Source of the DNA: JADKAV01 sp963732355
Lineage (GTDB): Bacteria; Actinomycetota; Actinomycetes; S36-B12; UBA10799
DNA length: 64,000 bases
Assembly: GCA_963732355.1 (NCBI GenBank)
Contig: CAVSZD010000007.1
Span: 434,001-498,000 of the forward strand
Direction: 5' to 3'
Shown here: positions 1-7,341 of the stretch, in pieces
Numbering within the stretch: position 1 is the first letter of the stretch
How the letters are laid out: each line of letters begins with the position of its first letter
Notes under the pieces: model-generated
Databases searched by the model: none
Told to the model about the DNA's origin: nothing
What the model saw: the letters and a program-made list of their open reading frames with translations, nothing else
Made by a program: the position numbers and the translations under genes

Positions 1-430
1 CAACACCGACCCTTCGCGGGATCAGCGGGCGCGTGCGCTTGCGATGCTCGGCGAACAAACCCTCTTGGGCCAACAGTCTGCGCCGCTGCTCGATCTGGGC
101 CAGTAGATCGCCCAAGCCCGCCAGATGGATCTGGGATGCCCGCAGCAAGATCCGGGTCTGTTTGGTGACCTGAGCCTTGACCAACACCACCACGCGGTCG
201 CCCTGCGCAGGTGTGCGCGGCAGGTCCGCGAACTTGCCCGGGTGGATCATCACATCTGCGCTGACTGTCCCTTGCTCGTCGCGAAGGGTCAAGTAGGTCT
301 GCCCGCCCGCGGCCCGGACTTTGGAGACCTCACCGGACACCCAGACCTGACCCAGTTTGCCCACCCAGTCCCGGAAATGGGTCAGCATCACCCGCAACGG
401 CCACGGCTGCTCTGCGGTGGGGGTGCTCAC
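1..430 (-). CDS. xseA: Exodeoxyribonuclease VII large subunit, N-terminal part (cut by window edge)
   Basis: This is the N-terminal ~143 residues of the large subunit of exonuclease VII, which degrades single-stranded DNA together with XseB in the cytoplasm. Translation from the GTG at 428-430 gives the OB-fold (tRNA_anti-like) domain: PWPLRVMLTHFRDWVG, then VWVSGEVS, then TYLTLRDEQGTVSADVM, followed by the start of the catalytic region near LIPRRVGV. The GTG overlaps the stop of the DUF4245 gene (GTGA), so the two are probably translationally coupled. The frame stays open to base 1, so the C-terminal catalytic and coiled-coil parts lie outside the window. Identity is firm; only the truncation limits the call. 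Confidence 0.9.
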   Translation of the reverse strand, partial: MSTPTAEQPWPLRVMLTHFRDWVGKLGQVWVSGEVSKVRAAGGQTYLTLRDEQGTVSADVMIHPGKFADLPRTPAQGDRVVVLVKAQVTKQTRILLRASQIHLAGLGDLLAQIEQRRRLLAQEGLFAEHRKRTRPLIPRRVGV

Positions 431-939
431 GAACGCAACCGCTGGATGAATGACTCAAGTTCGTCGTATTCGACAGTGCCGGTGACCACGGTCGTCCCCG
501 AAGGACCCGTGAGGACCAGAGATTGGTCAGCACCGTTGGTGTATTGCATCCAAACCCGGCCGGCGATTTCGCGTTCACCATCAGGACTGCCCTCGGCGGT
601 CTGCTCGGCGATGAAGTCCCCGGCCGAGGAGTCGGTCTGGGTGACCGCGATGAATTCATCGGCAGGCGTCACGTATCCGAGGAACCAGGTGGACGACGAC
701 TCTCCCTGCTCAAATCGCGCCGACGTCGCCCGCCATTGGTCATCCAGTCCCACCGGGGCGAGCACGGGGTAATCGGCCTGCTCGCGGGCGACCTGCAACA
801 TCGGCAAGGGGTCCACGACCTTGACCGCCTCTGGCGCCGGACGCCACACCACCGCGAACAAAAAGGCCACGAACAAGCCCACGACGGCCATGCTCAGCAC
901 CAGGTCGCGCACTCCGCGCTTGGTCCGATCCTCACTCAC
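427..939 (-). CDS. DUF4245 membrane-anchored protein
   Basis: A 170-residue protein with one N-terminal membrane segment (residues ~13-32, LVLSMAVVGLFVAFLFAVVW) and an extracytoplasmic domain typical of DUF4245. That family is actinobacterial, of unknown function, and usually lies beside xseA/xseB and fumarase or glpX, as it does here. It starts at a GTG overlapping the stop of the polysaccharide deacetylase, and its own stop overlaps the xseA start. The three genes therefore form a tight operon read leftwards. No catalytic residues can be recognised. Confidence 0.8.
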   Translation of the reverse strand: MSEDRTKRGVRDLVLSMAVVGLFVAFLFAVVWRPAPEAVKVVDPLPMLQVAREQADYPVLAPVGLDDQWRATSARFEQGESSSTWFLGYVTPADEFIAVTQTDSSAGDFIAEQTAEGSPDGEREIAGRVWMQYTNGADQSLVLTGPSGTTVVTGTVEYDELESFIQRLRS

Positions 940-1706
940 TGGGACATTCCAGCAGACACCACAGGAGTTACAACCGGATCGGGGGTCGGAGTCGGCTCAG
1001 GCTTGGGCGGCTTCGGCTGTTTGACCATGCCGGTGGCCGTCCCCGAAAGCGGCGCCACCCGGCAGGCGGGCACCGTGCGGAACTCGTAGCCGCGCACGCG
1101 CAACTGCGGGATCAGGGTCCGCACTGCGGCGATTGTCGCGGCGCGCGGACCCCCACCGTCGTGCAGGAGGACGATGGATCGGTTGTGCACGTGGCTCAGC
1201 ACGTGATTGGCGATATAGGTCGCATCCTGATACGCCCAGTCCTGAGGGTCGATGGTCCACATCACCGGGGTCAGCCCGAGTTCGGCGGCGACTGCGGCAA
1301 CCGTGGCGTTGGTTGCCCCGTAGGGCGGTCGCATGCAGGGTCCGCCACCGGGCCCTTCCTGTCTCTGAGTGGACCGGAGTTGATCTTTGATCGCGAAGGG
1401 CGGAAGGAACGTCAGATCCTGATGCGACCAGGTGTGGTTGCCGACCGCATGTCCGGCCAGCCACAGGTTGGTCGCGTACAGCGGATCGAGCGCGAGGGCC
1501 TGCCCCAGGACGAAGAAGGTCGCGGGCACCTTCTCACGTTTGAGCAATCGAAGCAGGTGGGGCGAGTTCATGGCGTTCGGGCCATCGTCGAACGTCAGGT
1601 ACACGATCTTGGGTTTGTGCGCCGCAGCGGCTGGCTGGGCAACCGAAAGTGGCAGCACTGCTGCGGTCAGCGCTGCGAGCACACCTATCAGTCCCCGTTT
1701 TGGCAC
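936..1706 (-). CDS. Secreted polysaccharide deacetylase (NodB domain)
   Basis: A 256-residue secreted protein with a signal peptide (residues 1-29, ending AAAAH) and a carbohydrate esterase 4 / NodB domain. The metal-binding aspartate pair is D40-D41 in YLTFDDGPN, and the second metal motif HxxxH is H91-H95 in GNHTWSH. The catalytic-arginine motif is RPPYGA and a late histidine lies in LLHDGG. Family members remove N-acetyl groups from peptidoglycan or other cell-wall GlcNAc polymers outside the membrane. The C-terminus is a proline-rich tail (PKPPKPEPTPTPDP). The start is a GTG, and the gene is first in the operon with DUF4245 and xseA. It diverges from the fumarase gene across a 77-bp gap that must hold both promoters. 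Confidence 0.85.
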   Translation of the reverse strand: MPKRGLIGVLAALTAAVLPLSVAQPAAAAHKPKIVYLTFDDGPNAMNSPHLLRLLKREKVPATFFVLGQALALDPLYATNLWLAGHAVGNHTWSHQDLTFLPPFAIKDQLRSTQRQEGPGGGPCMRPPYGATNATVAAVAAELGLTPVMWTIDPQDWAYQDATYIANHVLSHVHNRSIVLLHDGGGPRAATIAAVRTLIPQLRVRGYEFRTVPACRVAPLSGTATGMVKQPKPPKPEPTPTPDPVVTPVVSAGMSQ

Positions 1707-1783
1707 AGGACAAGTGTGTCATGGCAGCCCTTGTGCGCATCGGGGTCTTGGGGGCAGGCGAGGCGACGATCTAGTCTTGGGAC

Positions 1784-3451
1784 ATGCCCGAGTTCCGGTA
1801 CGTCGACATGCTCCCGCGAGGCGAGGACACGACCACCTATCGCCTGATAACCACCGACGGCGTTGAAGTGGTCGAAATCGGAGACGAGCAGTTCCTGCGA
1901 GTCTCCGCTGACGCATTGCGCACGCTGACTTTCGAAGCGATGCGCGACATCCAGCATCTTCTGCGACCGGGGCATCTGCAGCAGTTGCGCAACATTCTCG
2001 ATGACCCGCAAGCCTCACCCAACGATCGGTTCGTCGCCCTCGACCTGTTGCGCAACGCCAACATTGCTGCTGGCGGTGTGCTGCCCATGTGTCAGGACAC
2101 CGGCACGGCGATCATCTCGGGCAAACGAGGTCAGCGCGTACTCACCGACGGCCCCGACGAAGCGCCGATCAGCCAGGGGGTTTACGACGCATATCAGACC
2201 TTGAACCTGCGCTATTCGCAGATGAGCCCGATGAACATGTGGGACGAGGTGAACACCGGAACCAATCTGCCCGCTCAGATCGAATTGGCCGCCGACACCA
2301 AGCCCGGACACGAGTTGCAGTACGAGTTGTTCTACATGGCCAAGGGCGGGGGCAGCGCCAATAAGTCCTACCTGTACCAAGAAACCAAAGCGGTGCTGAA
2401 CCCAGAGACGTTCCGGAGCTTCTTGGATTCTTCCCTGCGAGCCCTCGGGACCGCGGCCTGCCCGCCCTACCACCTCGGCGTCGTGGTGGGCGGGACAAGC
2501 GCTGAGTTCGCACTCAAGACCGCCAAGTACGCCTCCGCGCGGTATTACGACAATCTCCCCAAGCATGGCGGCCCGGACGGCAACGGGTATCGGGACCACG
2601 AGATGGAACAAAGCATTCTCGAACAGACCCGCGAGTTCGGCATCGGTGCCCAGTTCGGCGGCAAGTACTTCTGCCACGACGTACGAGTCATCCGACTTCC
2701 TCGTCACGGCGCAAGTGCCCCCATTGCGATCGCGGTGAGCTGCTCGGCCGACCGGCAAGCCTTGGCCAAGATCACCCCCGAGGGCGTCTTCTTGGAGCAA
2801 CTTGAGCGCGACCCGGCCCGGTTCCTGCCGGAGATCACCGACGCACACCTCGACGACGACGTGGTCAGCATCGATCTCAACCGGCCGATGCCCGAGGTGC
2901 TCAACGACCTGACCCGATTGCCCGTGAAGACCCGGGTCAGCCTGACCGGGACCTTGGTGGTTGCCCGCGACATCGCACACGCGCGTATCAAGGACCTGCT
3001 GGACAGCGGCCACCCCATGCCCCAGTACATGAAGGACCACCCGGTCTATTACGCGGGACCGGCCAAGACTCCCGAGGGCTACGCATCTGGCTCGTTTGGT
3101 CCGACCACCGCGGGTCGCATGGACTCCTACGTGGATCAGTTCCAGAAGGCCGGCGGGTCGTTGATCATGCTCGCCAAGGGAAACCGCTCCAAGCAGGTGA
3201 CCCAGGCCTGCCAGGACAACGGTGGCTTCTACCTCGGATCCATCGGCGGACCCGCGGCCCGCTTGGCGCAGGACTGCATTCGCAAGGTCGAGGTGCTCGA
3301 TTTCCCGGAACACGGGATGGAGGCGGTCTGGCGCATCGAGGTCGAGAACTTCCCGGCGTTCATCGTGGTGGACGACAAGGGCAACGACTTCTTCGCCGAG
3401 ACGATGCGACCGATCGCCTCTCGTATCCCGGTCGGCCCACCGACCGACTAG
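1784..3451 (+). CDS. fum: Class I (iron-sulfur) fumarate hydratase
   Basis: A 555-residue TCA-cycle enzyme that interconverts fumarate and malate using an oxygen-sensitive 4Fe-4S cluster. The alpha and beta parts are fused, as in FumA/FumB. The probable cluster ligands are C103 in PMCQDTGT, C226 in AACPPYHLG and C320 in AVSCSADR. The C-terminal beta domain carries YYAGPAKTPEGYASGSFGPT and KGNRSKQV. Length and composition are normal, and the ATG at 1784 gives a typical N-terminus. It converges on the transglycosylase cluster across a repeat-filled gap. Confidence 0.95.
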   Translation: MPEFRYVDMLPRGEDTTTYRLITTDGVEVVEIGDEQFLRVSADALRTLTFEAMRDIQHLLRPGHLQQLRNILDDPQASPNDRFVALDLLRNANIAAGGVLPMCQDTGTAIISGKRGQRVLTDGPDEAPISQGVYDAYQTLNLRYSQMSPMNMWDEVNTGTNLPAQIELAADTKPGHELQYELFYMAKGGGSANKSYLYQETKAVLNPETFRSFLDSSLRALGTAACPPYHLGVVVGGTSAEFALKTAKYASARYYDNLPKHGGPDGNGYRDHEMEQSILEQTREFGIGAQFGGKYFCHDVRVIRLPRHGASAPIAIAVSCSADRQALAKITPEGVFLEQLERDPARFLPEITDAHLDDDVVSIDLNRPMPEVLNDLTRLPVKTRVSLTGTLVVARDIAHARIKDLLDSGHPMPQYMKDHPVYYAGPAKTPEGYASGSFGPTTAGRMDSYVDQFQKAGGSLIMLAKGNRSKQVTQACQDNGGFYLGSIGGPAARLAQDCIRKVEVLDFPEHGMEAVWRIEVENFPAFIVVDDKGNDFFAETMRPIASRIPVGPPTD

Positions 3452-3520
3452 GGGTGGGCCTGCGCGGGTTGGGGCCCGCCGGGTCGTGGCCCTGCGGTGG
3501 TCACCGCCCCCGCCGCCCCG

Positions 3521-3592
3521 GTTGGTTAGAGGTTGTGCGGTTGGTTAGAGAAACAACGCGTGGATTCGCTAACCAGGACCACAACCTCTAAC
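3521..3592. repeat. Dispersed palindromic repeat, family A, copy 1
   Basis: An imperfect inverted repeat with outer arms GTTAGAGGTTGTG... and ...CACAACCTCTAAC around a conserved core AACAACGCGTGGATTCGC. The same element recurs at 3715-3786, 10667-10738 and 51497-51564. This copy lies between the fumarase stop and a convergent transglycosylase gene, a position suiting a bidirectional transcription end. Confidence 0.85.
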
Positions 3593-3670
3593 GCGGGCAC
3601 CCTGGGCCTCCCGCCGAGCCCGACCCGCGGACCTGGGGCGGGCGGAACTCACCGCTGAGCGTACCGCGGC

Positions 3671-3714
3671 CCGGTTGGCCCGACCCGGTTGGCCCGCCCG
3701 GTTGGCCCGCCCCG
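3671..3714. repeat. Short tandem repeat CCGGTTGGCCCG
   Basis: Three to four near-perfect iterations of a CCGGTTGGCCCG-type unit directly abut repeat A copy 2. No gene covers this stretch. With the two family A copies and the terminator hairpin it fills the 433-bp gap 3452-3884. Confidence 0.7.
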
Positions 3715-3786
3715 GTTGGTTAGAGGTTGTGCTGTTGGTTAGAGAAACAACGCGTGGATTCGCTAACCAGGACCACAACCTCTAAC
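3715..3786. repeat. Dispersed palindromic repeat, family A, copy 2
   Basis: A second copy of the family A palindrome, nearly identical to the one 194 bp upstream and in the same orientation (core AACAACGCGTGGATTCGC). The close spacing of two copies points to local duplication. Confidence 0.85.
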
Positions 3787-3833
3787 GCGGGTGACCCAGA
3801 GCCTCCCGCCGAGCCCGACCGGCAGACACGCGA

Positions 3834-3864
3834 AGGCCCCCGCGGTCCATACCCGCGGGGGCCT
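3834..3864 (-). terminator. GC-rich hairpin terminator of the first transglycosylase gene
   Basis: The sequence AGGCCCCCGCGG, a short loop and CCCGCGGGGGCCT form a strong stem starting 21 bp past the stop of the transglycosylase gene read leftwards. There is no long U-tract, which is common in high-GC actinobacteria. It could act in both directions. Confidence 0.7.
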
Positions 3865-3884
3865 CGTGCGTCAGTGGTTGAAGA

Positions 3885-4394
3885 TCAGTACCAGCCCTTG
3901 TTCTGGAAGGCATTCCAAGCACCGTTCGGGGTTCCGTAACGGCCCTTGATGTAGGACAGGCCCCACTTGATCTGCGTCTCGGGGTTGGCCTTCCAGTTCT
4001 TGCCGTGGGAGGCCATCTTCGAACCGGGCAGCGCCTGCGGGATGCCGTGGGCACCTGAGGATCCGTTGTGTGCGCGCTGGTTCCAGCCGGACTCGTGGTT
4101 CCACAGCTTCACCAGGCTCTTGTACTGGCCCTTGCTCCAGCCGTACTTGTAGTCCATGTAGTTCTTCGCGTACCACTTGTTGTACGAAACGCTGCCGTAC
4201 TTGTGCGGGGCCTTGCCGCGCGATGGCGCAGTCTTCTTGTGGGCCTTCTTGAGCTTGCCGGCCGCGGTGACCTGCGACGTTGTGATCTCGGTCGTCGCAG
4301 GGGTGTCCTGGGCCAAGGCAGGTGCAGCACCGATGCCGATCAAAAGTGGAACAGTCATTGCGCCAGCGAAAGCTGCGGTCTTCTTGGAAGCCAT
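3885..4394 (-). CDS. Secreted lytic transglycosylase-like protein, paralogue 1
   Basis: A 169-residue exported protein with a signal peptide (residues 1-29, cleavage near ALAQD), a Lys/Ala-rich linker and a C-terminal transglycosylase (SLT/lysozyme-like) domain at ~75-169. The likely catalytic glutamate is E101 in LWNHESGWN. The downstream motifs SSGAHGIPQALPGSKMA and NPETQIKWGLSYI are typical of this actinobacterial group, which cleaves peptidoglycan during growth or resuscitation. Two paralogues lie directly upstream, giving a tandem array of three. The leader holds a CRP-type box and two competing hairpins around the Shine-Dalgarno site. The function is inferred from the domain only. Confidence 0.85.
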   Translation of the reverse strand: MASKKTAAFAGAMTVPLLIGIGAAPALAQDTPATTEITTSQVTAAGKLKKAHKKTAPSRGKAPHKYGSVSYNKWYAKNYMDYKYGWSKGQYKSLVKLWNHESGWNQRAHNGSSGAHGIPQALPGSKMASHGKNWKANPETQIKWGLSYIKGRYGTPNGAWNAFQNKGWY

Positions 4395-4433
4395 GAGGGG
4401 GTGTCTCCTGAGGGTCGATTTCCTAACACCCTC
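4395..4433 (-). promoter_or_regulatory. Leader with two competing hairpins around the Shine-Dalgarno site
   Basis: Read on the minus strand, the arm GAGGGTGT can pair with ACCCTC just before the Shine-Dalgarno AGGAG, leaving it free. It can instead pair with ACACCC after it, which puts AGGAG in the loop. The arms are at 4426-4433, 4410-4415 and 4395-4404 on the plus strand. This may be a translational switch or chance. Confidence 0.35.
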
Positions 4434-4461
4434 GTCTTGCCCGCCGCAGCCCCTAGCGAAT

Positions 4462-4477
4462 CGTGAAGCCGATCACA
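4462..4477. promoter_or_regulatory. CRP/GlxR-type operator upstream of transglycosylase 1
   Basis: On the minus strand the site reads TGTGATCGGCTTCACG, matching the TGTGA-N6-TCACA consensus of actinobacterial CRP/GlxR regulators. Its centre lies about 75 bp before the start codon of the 3885-4394 gene. Equivalent sites precede the other two paralogues. Confidence 0.65.
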
Positions 4478-4484
4478 CCGGGGA

Positions 4485-4919
4485 TCAGTACCAGTGGTGG
4501 CGCTGCCAGAATGACCAAGCCTTGATCGGACTGCCGTACCGGCTCTTGATGTAGTCCAGTCCCCAGTCGATCTGCGTCTCGGGATTCGTCTTGTAGTCCG
4601 AACCATGGGTGCGCATCTTGCGCGCTGGCAGCGACTGCGGAATCCCCCACGCCCCTGACGACGGATTGACCGCCTTGTGGTTCCAACTCGACTCGTGGAA
4701 CCAGAGCGTCTTCAGCGAGCGGAACTGCTTGGGGCCCCAGCCGTAACGGATCGCGGCGGCCTCCTTGGCGTACCACTGGGAGTAGGCGATTGTGCCGAAC
4801 CGGGCTGGCGCCTCGGAACGACTGGGCCGCGGCAGATCGCGGGTCTTGGCCTGGGCGGTGGCTGCCGGAGCGGCGAGCACACTGATAGCAATTGCTGGCG
4901 CGATGAGGGCCTTAAACAT
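4485..4919 (-). CDS. Secreted lytic transglycosylase-like protein, paralogue 2
   Basis: A 144-residue paralogue of its neighbours with a short signal peptide (MFKALIAPAIAISVLAAPAA) and a C-terminal transglycosylase domain. The catalytic glutamate sits in LWFHESSWN, followed by SSGAWGIPQSLPARKM and NPETQIDWGLDYI. I chose the ATG at 4917-4919 because it begins the signal peptide; an upstream in-frame start at 4955 would add a non-hydrophobic 12-residue leader. It has the longest leader of the three: 331 bp without a gene lie between it and paralogue 3, holding a CRP-type box. Confidence 0.83.
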   Translation of the reverse strand: MFKALIAPAIAISVLAAPAATAQAKTRDLPRPSRSEAPARFGTIAYSQWYAKEAAAIRYGWGPKQFRSLKTLWFHESSWNHKAVNPSSGAWGIPQSLPARKMRTHGSDYKTNPETQIDWGLDYIKSRYGSPIKAWSFWQRHHWY

Positions 4920-5149
4920 TTGAACCGCTTCTTGTGGCGTCCGGATCGAGGACACTTCCGAACCCGCGCAACCCTCCCGACCGGCTCGATCTGCCGACTG
5001 CGACGGGGTGGTTCACCCTGGTCAAGGGCAAGGTCTCGACATGGTCACTGTCTGCTTCCCCACAGAATCAACGCGACCATCACGGCACCTCGGGCGTAAC
5101 TTCCTTCACCACCATGTCCAGCCGCCCGCAGATGTTCAACTGGTTCGTC

Positions 5150-5165
5150 CGTGACATACATCACG
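5150..5165. promoter_or_regulatory. CRP/GlxR-type operator upstream of transglycosylase 2
   Basis: The site reads CGTGATGTATGTCACG on the minus strand. It agrees with the GlxR/CRP pattern TGTGANNTANNTCACA at every defined position except the two outermost, including the central TA. Its centre is about 238 bp upstream of the paralogue 2 start. It is the main feature of the gene-free stretch 4920-5250, where I looked for and did not find a c-di-AMP riboswitch. Confidence 0.65.
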
Positions 5166-5250
5166 TACCAAAGAGGATAATCGAGGTCATTCCGGACATC
5201 GACCACGCAATCCGCAACGTTCGCTATCGGAAACTGCGGTTATCGCAGAA

Positions 5251-5826
5251 TCAGTACCAGCCACGCGAGTGCGAAGATGACAGCGCCCCAGCTGGGGAGC
5301 CATAGACCGAGTCGATGTAGGACAGGCCCCACTTGATCTGCGTCTCCGGGTTCGTGGCCCAGTCGCTACCGAATGAGGCCATCTTCGAACCAGGCAGTGA
5401 CTGCGGGATCCCGTGAGCGCCGGACGAGGAGTTGTGAGCGTTCTGGCTCCAACCGGATTCGCGCTGCCACAGTTGCTCCAGCGCGGAGAACTGGTCGTCA
5501 CCCCAGCCGTACTTCTCCTGCATGTACTCCCGGGCGAACCACTTGTTGTAAGCGATCGTGCCGTAGGCGTGCGGAGAGTCGCTGCGACTGGCCCGGCCGA
5601 CGTGCTTCTCCCGCTCCGCGGCCGCAGTCCAGGTCTTGGACGTCGGGAACCCGATGCTGACGGTCGCTGACGCCTTTGGGGTCGGCTGGGTAACCGACAC
5701 AGAGGCCGCGGCGGACGTACCAACCGACTCGGATGCGGGTGCGCTCTGCGAGGCGAAAATGAGAAGCGATGCAGGCGTAGCGACGAGAAGCATGCCGATT
5801 CCGACACGGGTGAGGCGTGAGGCCAT
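5251..5826 (-). CDS. Secreted lytic transglycosylase-like protein, paralogue 3
   Basis: A 191-residue exported paralogue. A signal peptide or anchor (residues 1-31) is followed by a Ser/Thr/Ala-rich linker and a transglycosylase domain from ~100. The catalytic glutamate is in LWQRESGWS, followed by SSGAHGIPQSLPGSKMA and NPETQIKWGLSYI. All three paralogues end in an aromatic WY pair. The ATG at 5824-5826 has a good Shine-Dalgarno (GGAGG). A perfect 7-bp hairpin lies just before that site and a CRP-type box ~64 bp upstream, so both transcriptional and translational control are possible. Confidence 0.85.
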   Translation of the reverse strand: MASRLTRVGIGMLLVATPASLLIFASQSAPASESVGTSAAASVSVTQPTPKASATVSIGFPTSKTWTAAAEREKHVGRASRSDSPHAYGTIAYNKWFAREYMQEKYGWGDDQFSALEQLWQRESGWSQNAHNSSSGAHGIPQSLPGSKMASFGSDWATNPETQIKWGLSYIDSVYGSPAGALSSSHSRGWY

Positions 5827-5835
5827 GGGTTCCTC

Positions 5836-5852
5836 CAGACAGGGTCTGTCTG
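5836..5852 (-). promoter_or_regulatory. Perfect hairpin abutting the Shine-Dalgarno site of transglycosylase 3
   Basis: CAGACAG-ACC-CTGTCTG on the minus strand forms a 7-bp stem with a three-base loop, ending directly at the GGAGG ribosome-binding site. It could affect ribosome access or mRNA stability. Confidence 0.45.
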
Positions 5853-5882
5853 TTAGATGCCCCGCCTGCCTCTCACGGAAAC

Positions 5883-5898
5883 AGTGAGTCGGCTCACA
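5883..5898. promoter_or_regulatory. CRP/GlxR-type operator upstream of transglycosylase 3
   Basis: The site reads TGTGAGCCGACTCACT on the minus strand, a TGTGA-N6-TCAC match centred about 64 bp before the start codon. It completes a set of three such boxes, one per transglycosylase paralogue. Confidence 0.65.
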
Positions 5899-5907
5899 CT
5901 CCCCCCA

Positions 5908-7212
5908 TCAAAGGGGATAGTCCTCGAGCAGTTCGGTAACCAAGGCGGCGATGGGCGAGCGCTCCGATCGCGTGAGTGTGATGTGCGCGAACAGGGGGTG
6001 ACCCTTGAGTCTGTCGACAACGGCAACCACCCCATCGTGGCGGCCCACGCGCAGATTGTCCCGTTGCGCGACGTCGTGGGTCAGCACCACGCGGGAGTCC
6101 CGGCCCACCCGGCTCAGGACCGTGAGCAGCACATTGCGCTCCAGCGACTGGGCTTCATCCACGATCACGAACGAGTCGTGCAGCGACCTGCCGCGGATGT
6201 GGGTCAAGGGCAGGACCTCCAACAGGTCACGGTCCACGATCTCGTCAAGGACCTCCTGGGTGGTGACCGCCTGCAGCGTGTCGTGCACGGCTTGCGCCCA
6301 GGGGCCCATCTTCTCCTGCTCCGACCCGGGCAGGTAGCCCAGTTCCTGGCCACCTACCGCGTACAACGGCCGGAACACGACCACCTTGCGGTGCTGCCTT
6401 CGCTCCAGGACGGCCTCCAATCCGGCCGACAGCGCAAGCGCACTCTTTCCGGTGCCAGCGCGACCACCCAAAGAGACGATTCCCACCGACGGGTCGAGCA
6501 GCAGATCCAGGGCTATGCGCTGCTCGGCGCTACGCCCGTGCAACCCGAACGCCTCCCGATCCCCGCGGACCAGGCGCACCTGCTTGCCCTCAGTGACTCG
6601 CCCGAGCGCCGAACCGGACTCGCCGGTCAGAATCAGTCCGGTGTGGCAAGGCAGGTCCCTCGCCTCATCGAGGTCGGCCACATCGTTGTGGTAGAGATCG
6701 TCGATCCAGGCGGAGCTGACGTCCAACTCCTCGATGCCGCTCCACTCACTATTGCTCGCCAGCTCGGCGCGGTACTCCTCGGCGATGAGCCCGACCGCTG
6801 AGGCCTTGACACGCAGGGGCAGGTCCTTGGACACAACCACGACGTGGTGGCCCTCTGCGGCCAGGTTGCGGGCCACGGCCAGAATCCGGGTGTCGTTGTC
6901 CCCGAGCTGGAAACCGCTCGGAAGGATCGACGGGTCCGCGTGATTGAGTTCGACCCGCAAGGTGCCGCCACTGTCCAGCGGTACGGGCTGGTCAAGCCGG
7001 CCGGCCTGGATGCGCAGATCGTCGAGTAGTCGAAGTGCCGTGCGAGCGAAGTACCCCAGTTCGGGGTGGGTGCGTTTGCCTTCAAGTTCGGAGATCACGA
7101 CCGCCGGGATGACCACCTCGTGCTCGTCGAACCGCAGGATGGCATGCGGGTCGGAGAGCAGGACGCTGGTATCGATGACGTAGGTGCGGAACAGATCGTG
7201 ATCAAAGGGCAC
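5908..7212 (-). CDS. phoH2: PIN-PhoH family protein (PhoH2-like RNase/helicase)
   Basis: A 434-residue two-domain protein. An N-terminal PIN ribonuclease domain (residues ~8-140, acidic residue D14 in VIDTSVLL, ELEGKRTHPELG) is followed by a PhoH ATPase domain with Walker A GGRAGTGKSAL (~249-259) and Walker B FVIVDEAQS (~348-356). Characterised PhoH2 proteins of mycobacteria unwind and cleave RNA in an ATP-dependent way. I placed the start at the GTG 7210-7212 because an excellent Shine-Dalgarno (GGAGG, 5-base spacing) precedes it; a start at 7305 would add 31 residues not expected in the family. Confidence 0.9.
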   Translation of the reverse strand: MPFDHDLFRTYVIDTSVLLSDPHAILRFDEHEVVIPAVVISELEGKRTHPELGYFARTALRLLDDLRIQAGRLDQPVPLDSGGTLRVELNHADPSILPSGFQLGDNDTRILAVARNLAAEGHHVVVVSKDLPLRVKASAVGLIAEEYRAELASNSEWSGIEELDVSSAWIDDLYHNDVADLDEARDLPCHTGLILTGESGSALGRVTEGKQVRLVRGDREAFGLHGRSAEQRIALDLLLDPSVGIVSLGGRAGTGKSALALSAGLEAVLERRQHRKVVVFRPLYAVGGQELGYLPGSEQEKMGPWAQAVHDTLQAVTTQEVLDEIVDRDLLEVLPLTHIRGRSLHDSFVIVDEAQSLERNVLLTVLSRVGRDSRVVLTHDVAQRDNLRVGRHDGVVAVVDRLKGHPLFAHITLTRSERSPIAALVTELLEDYPL

Positions 7213-7341
7213 GTCGGCCTCCGTTTCGCGGATCCCGGCGATCCGGTATGCCGGGACTCTAGGCCGGGATCGGGGTGAGCCGGTAGGAGCCACGCCGAAG
7301 GCCACCCAACGTCCACCTGAATGACCGGTTTGCGGAGGAGC

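Noticed and set aside
2015..3313. Long antisense frame (432 codons) opposite fumarase
   Set aside because: It is a mirror of a high-GC gene; the sense strand encodes a clear class I fumarase with all its motifs.
4920..5250. Possible c-di-AMP (ydaO-type) riboswitch in the long leader of transglycosylase 2
   Set aside because: Rpf-like genes often carry this riboswitch, and GGGTGAACCACCCCG superficially resembles part of it, but the conserved later block (AGCTAACC-type) and overall order are absent.
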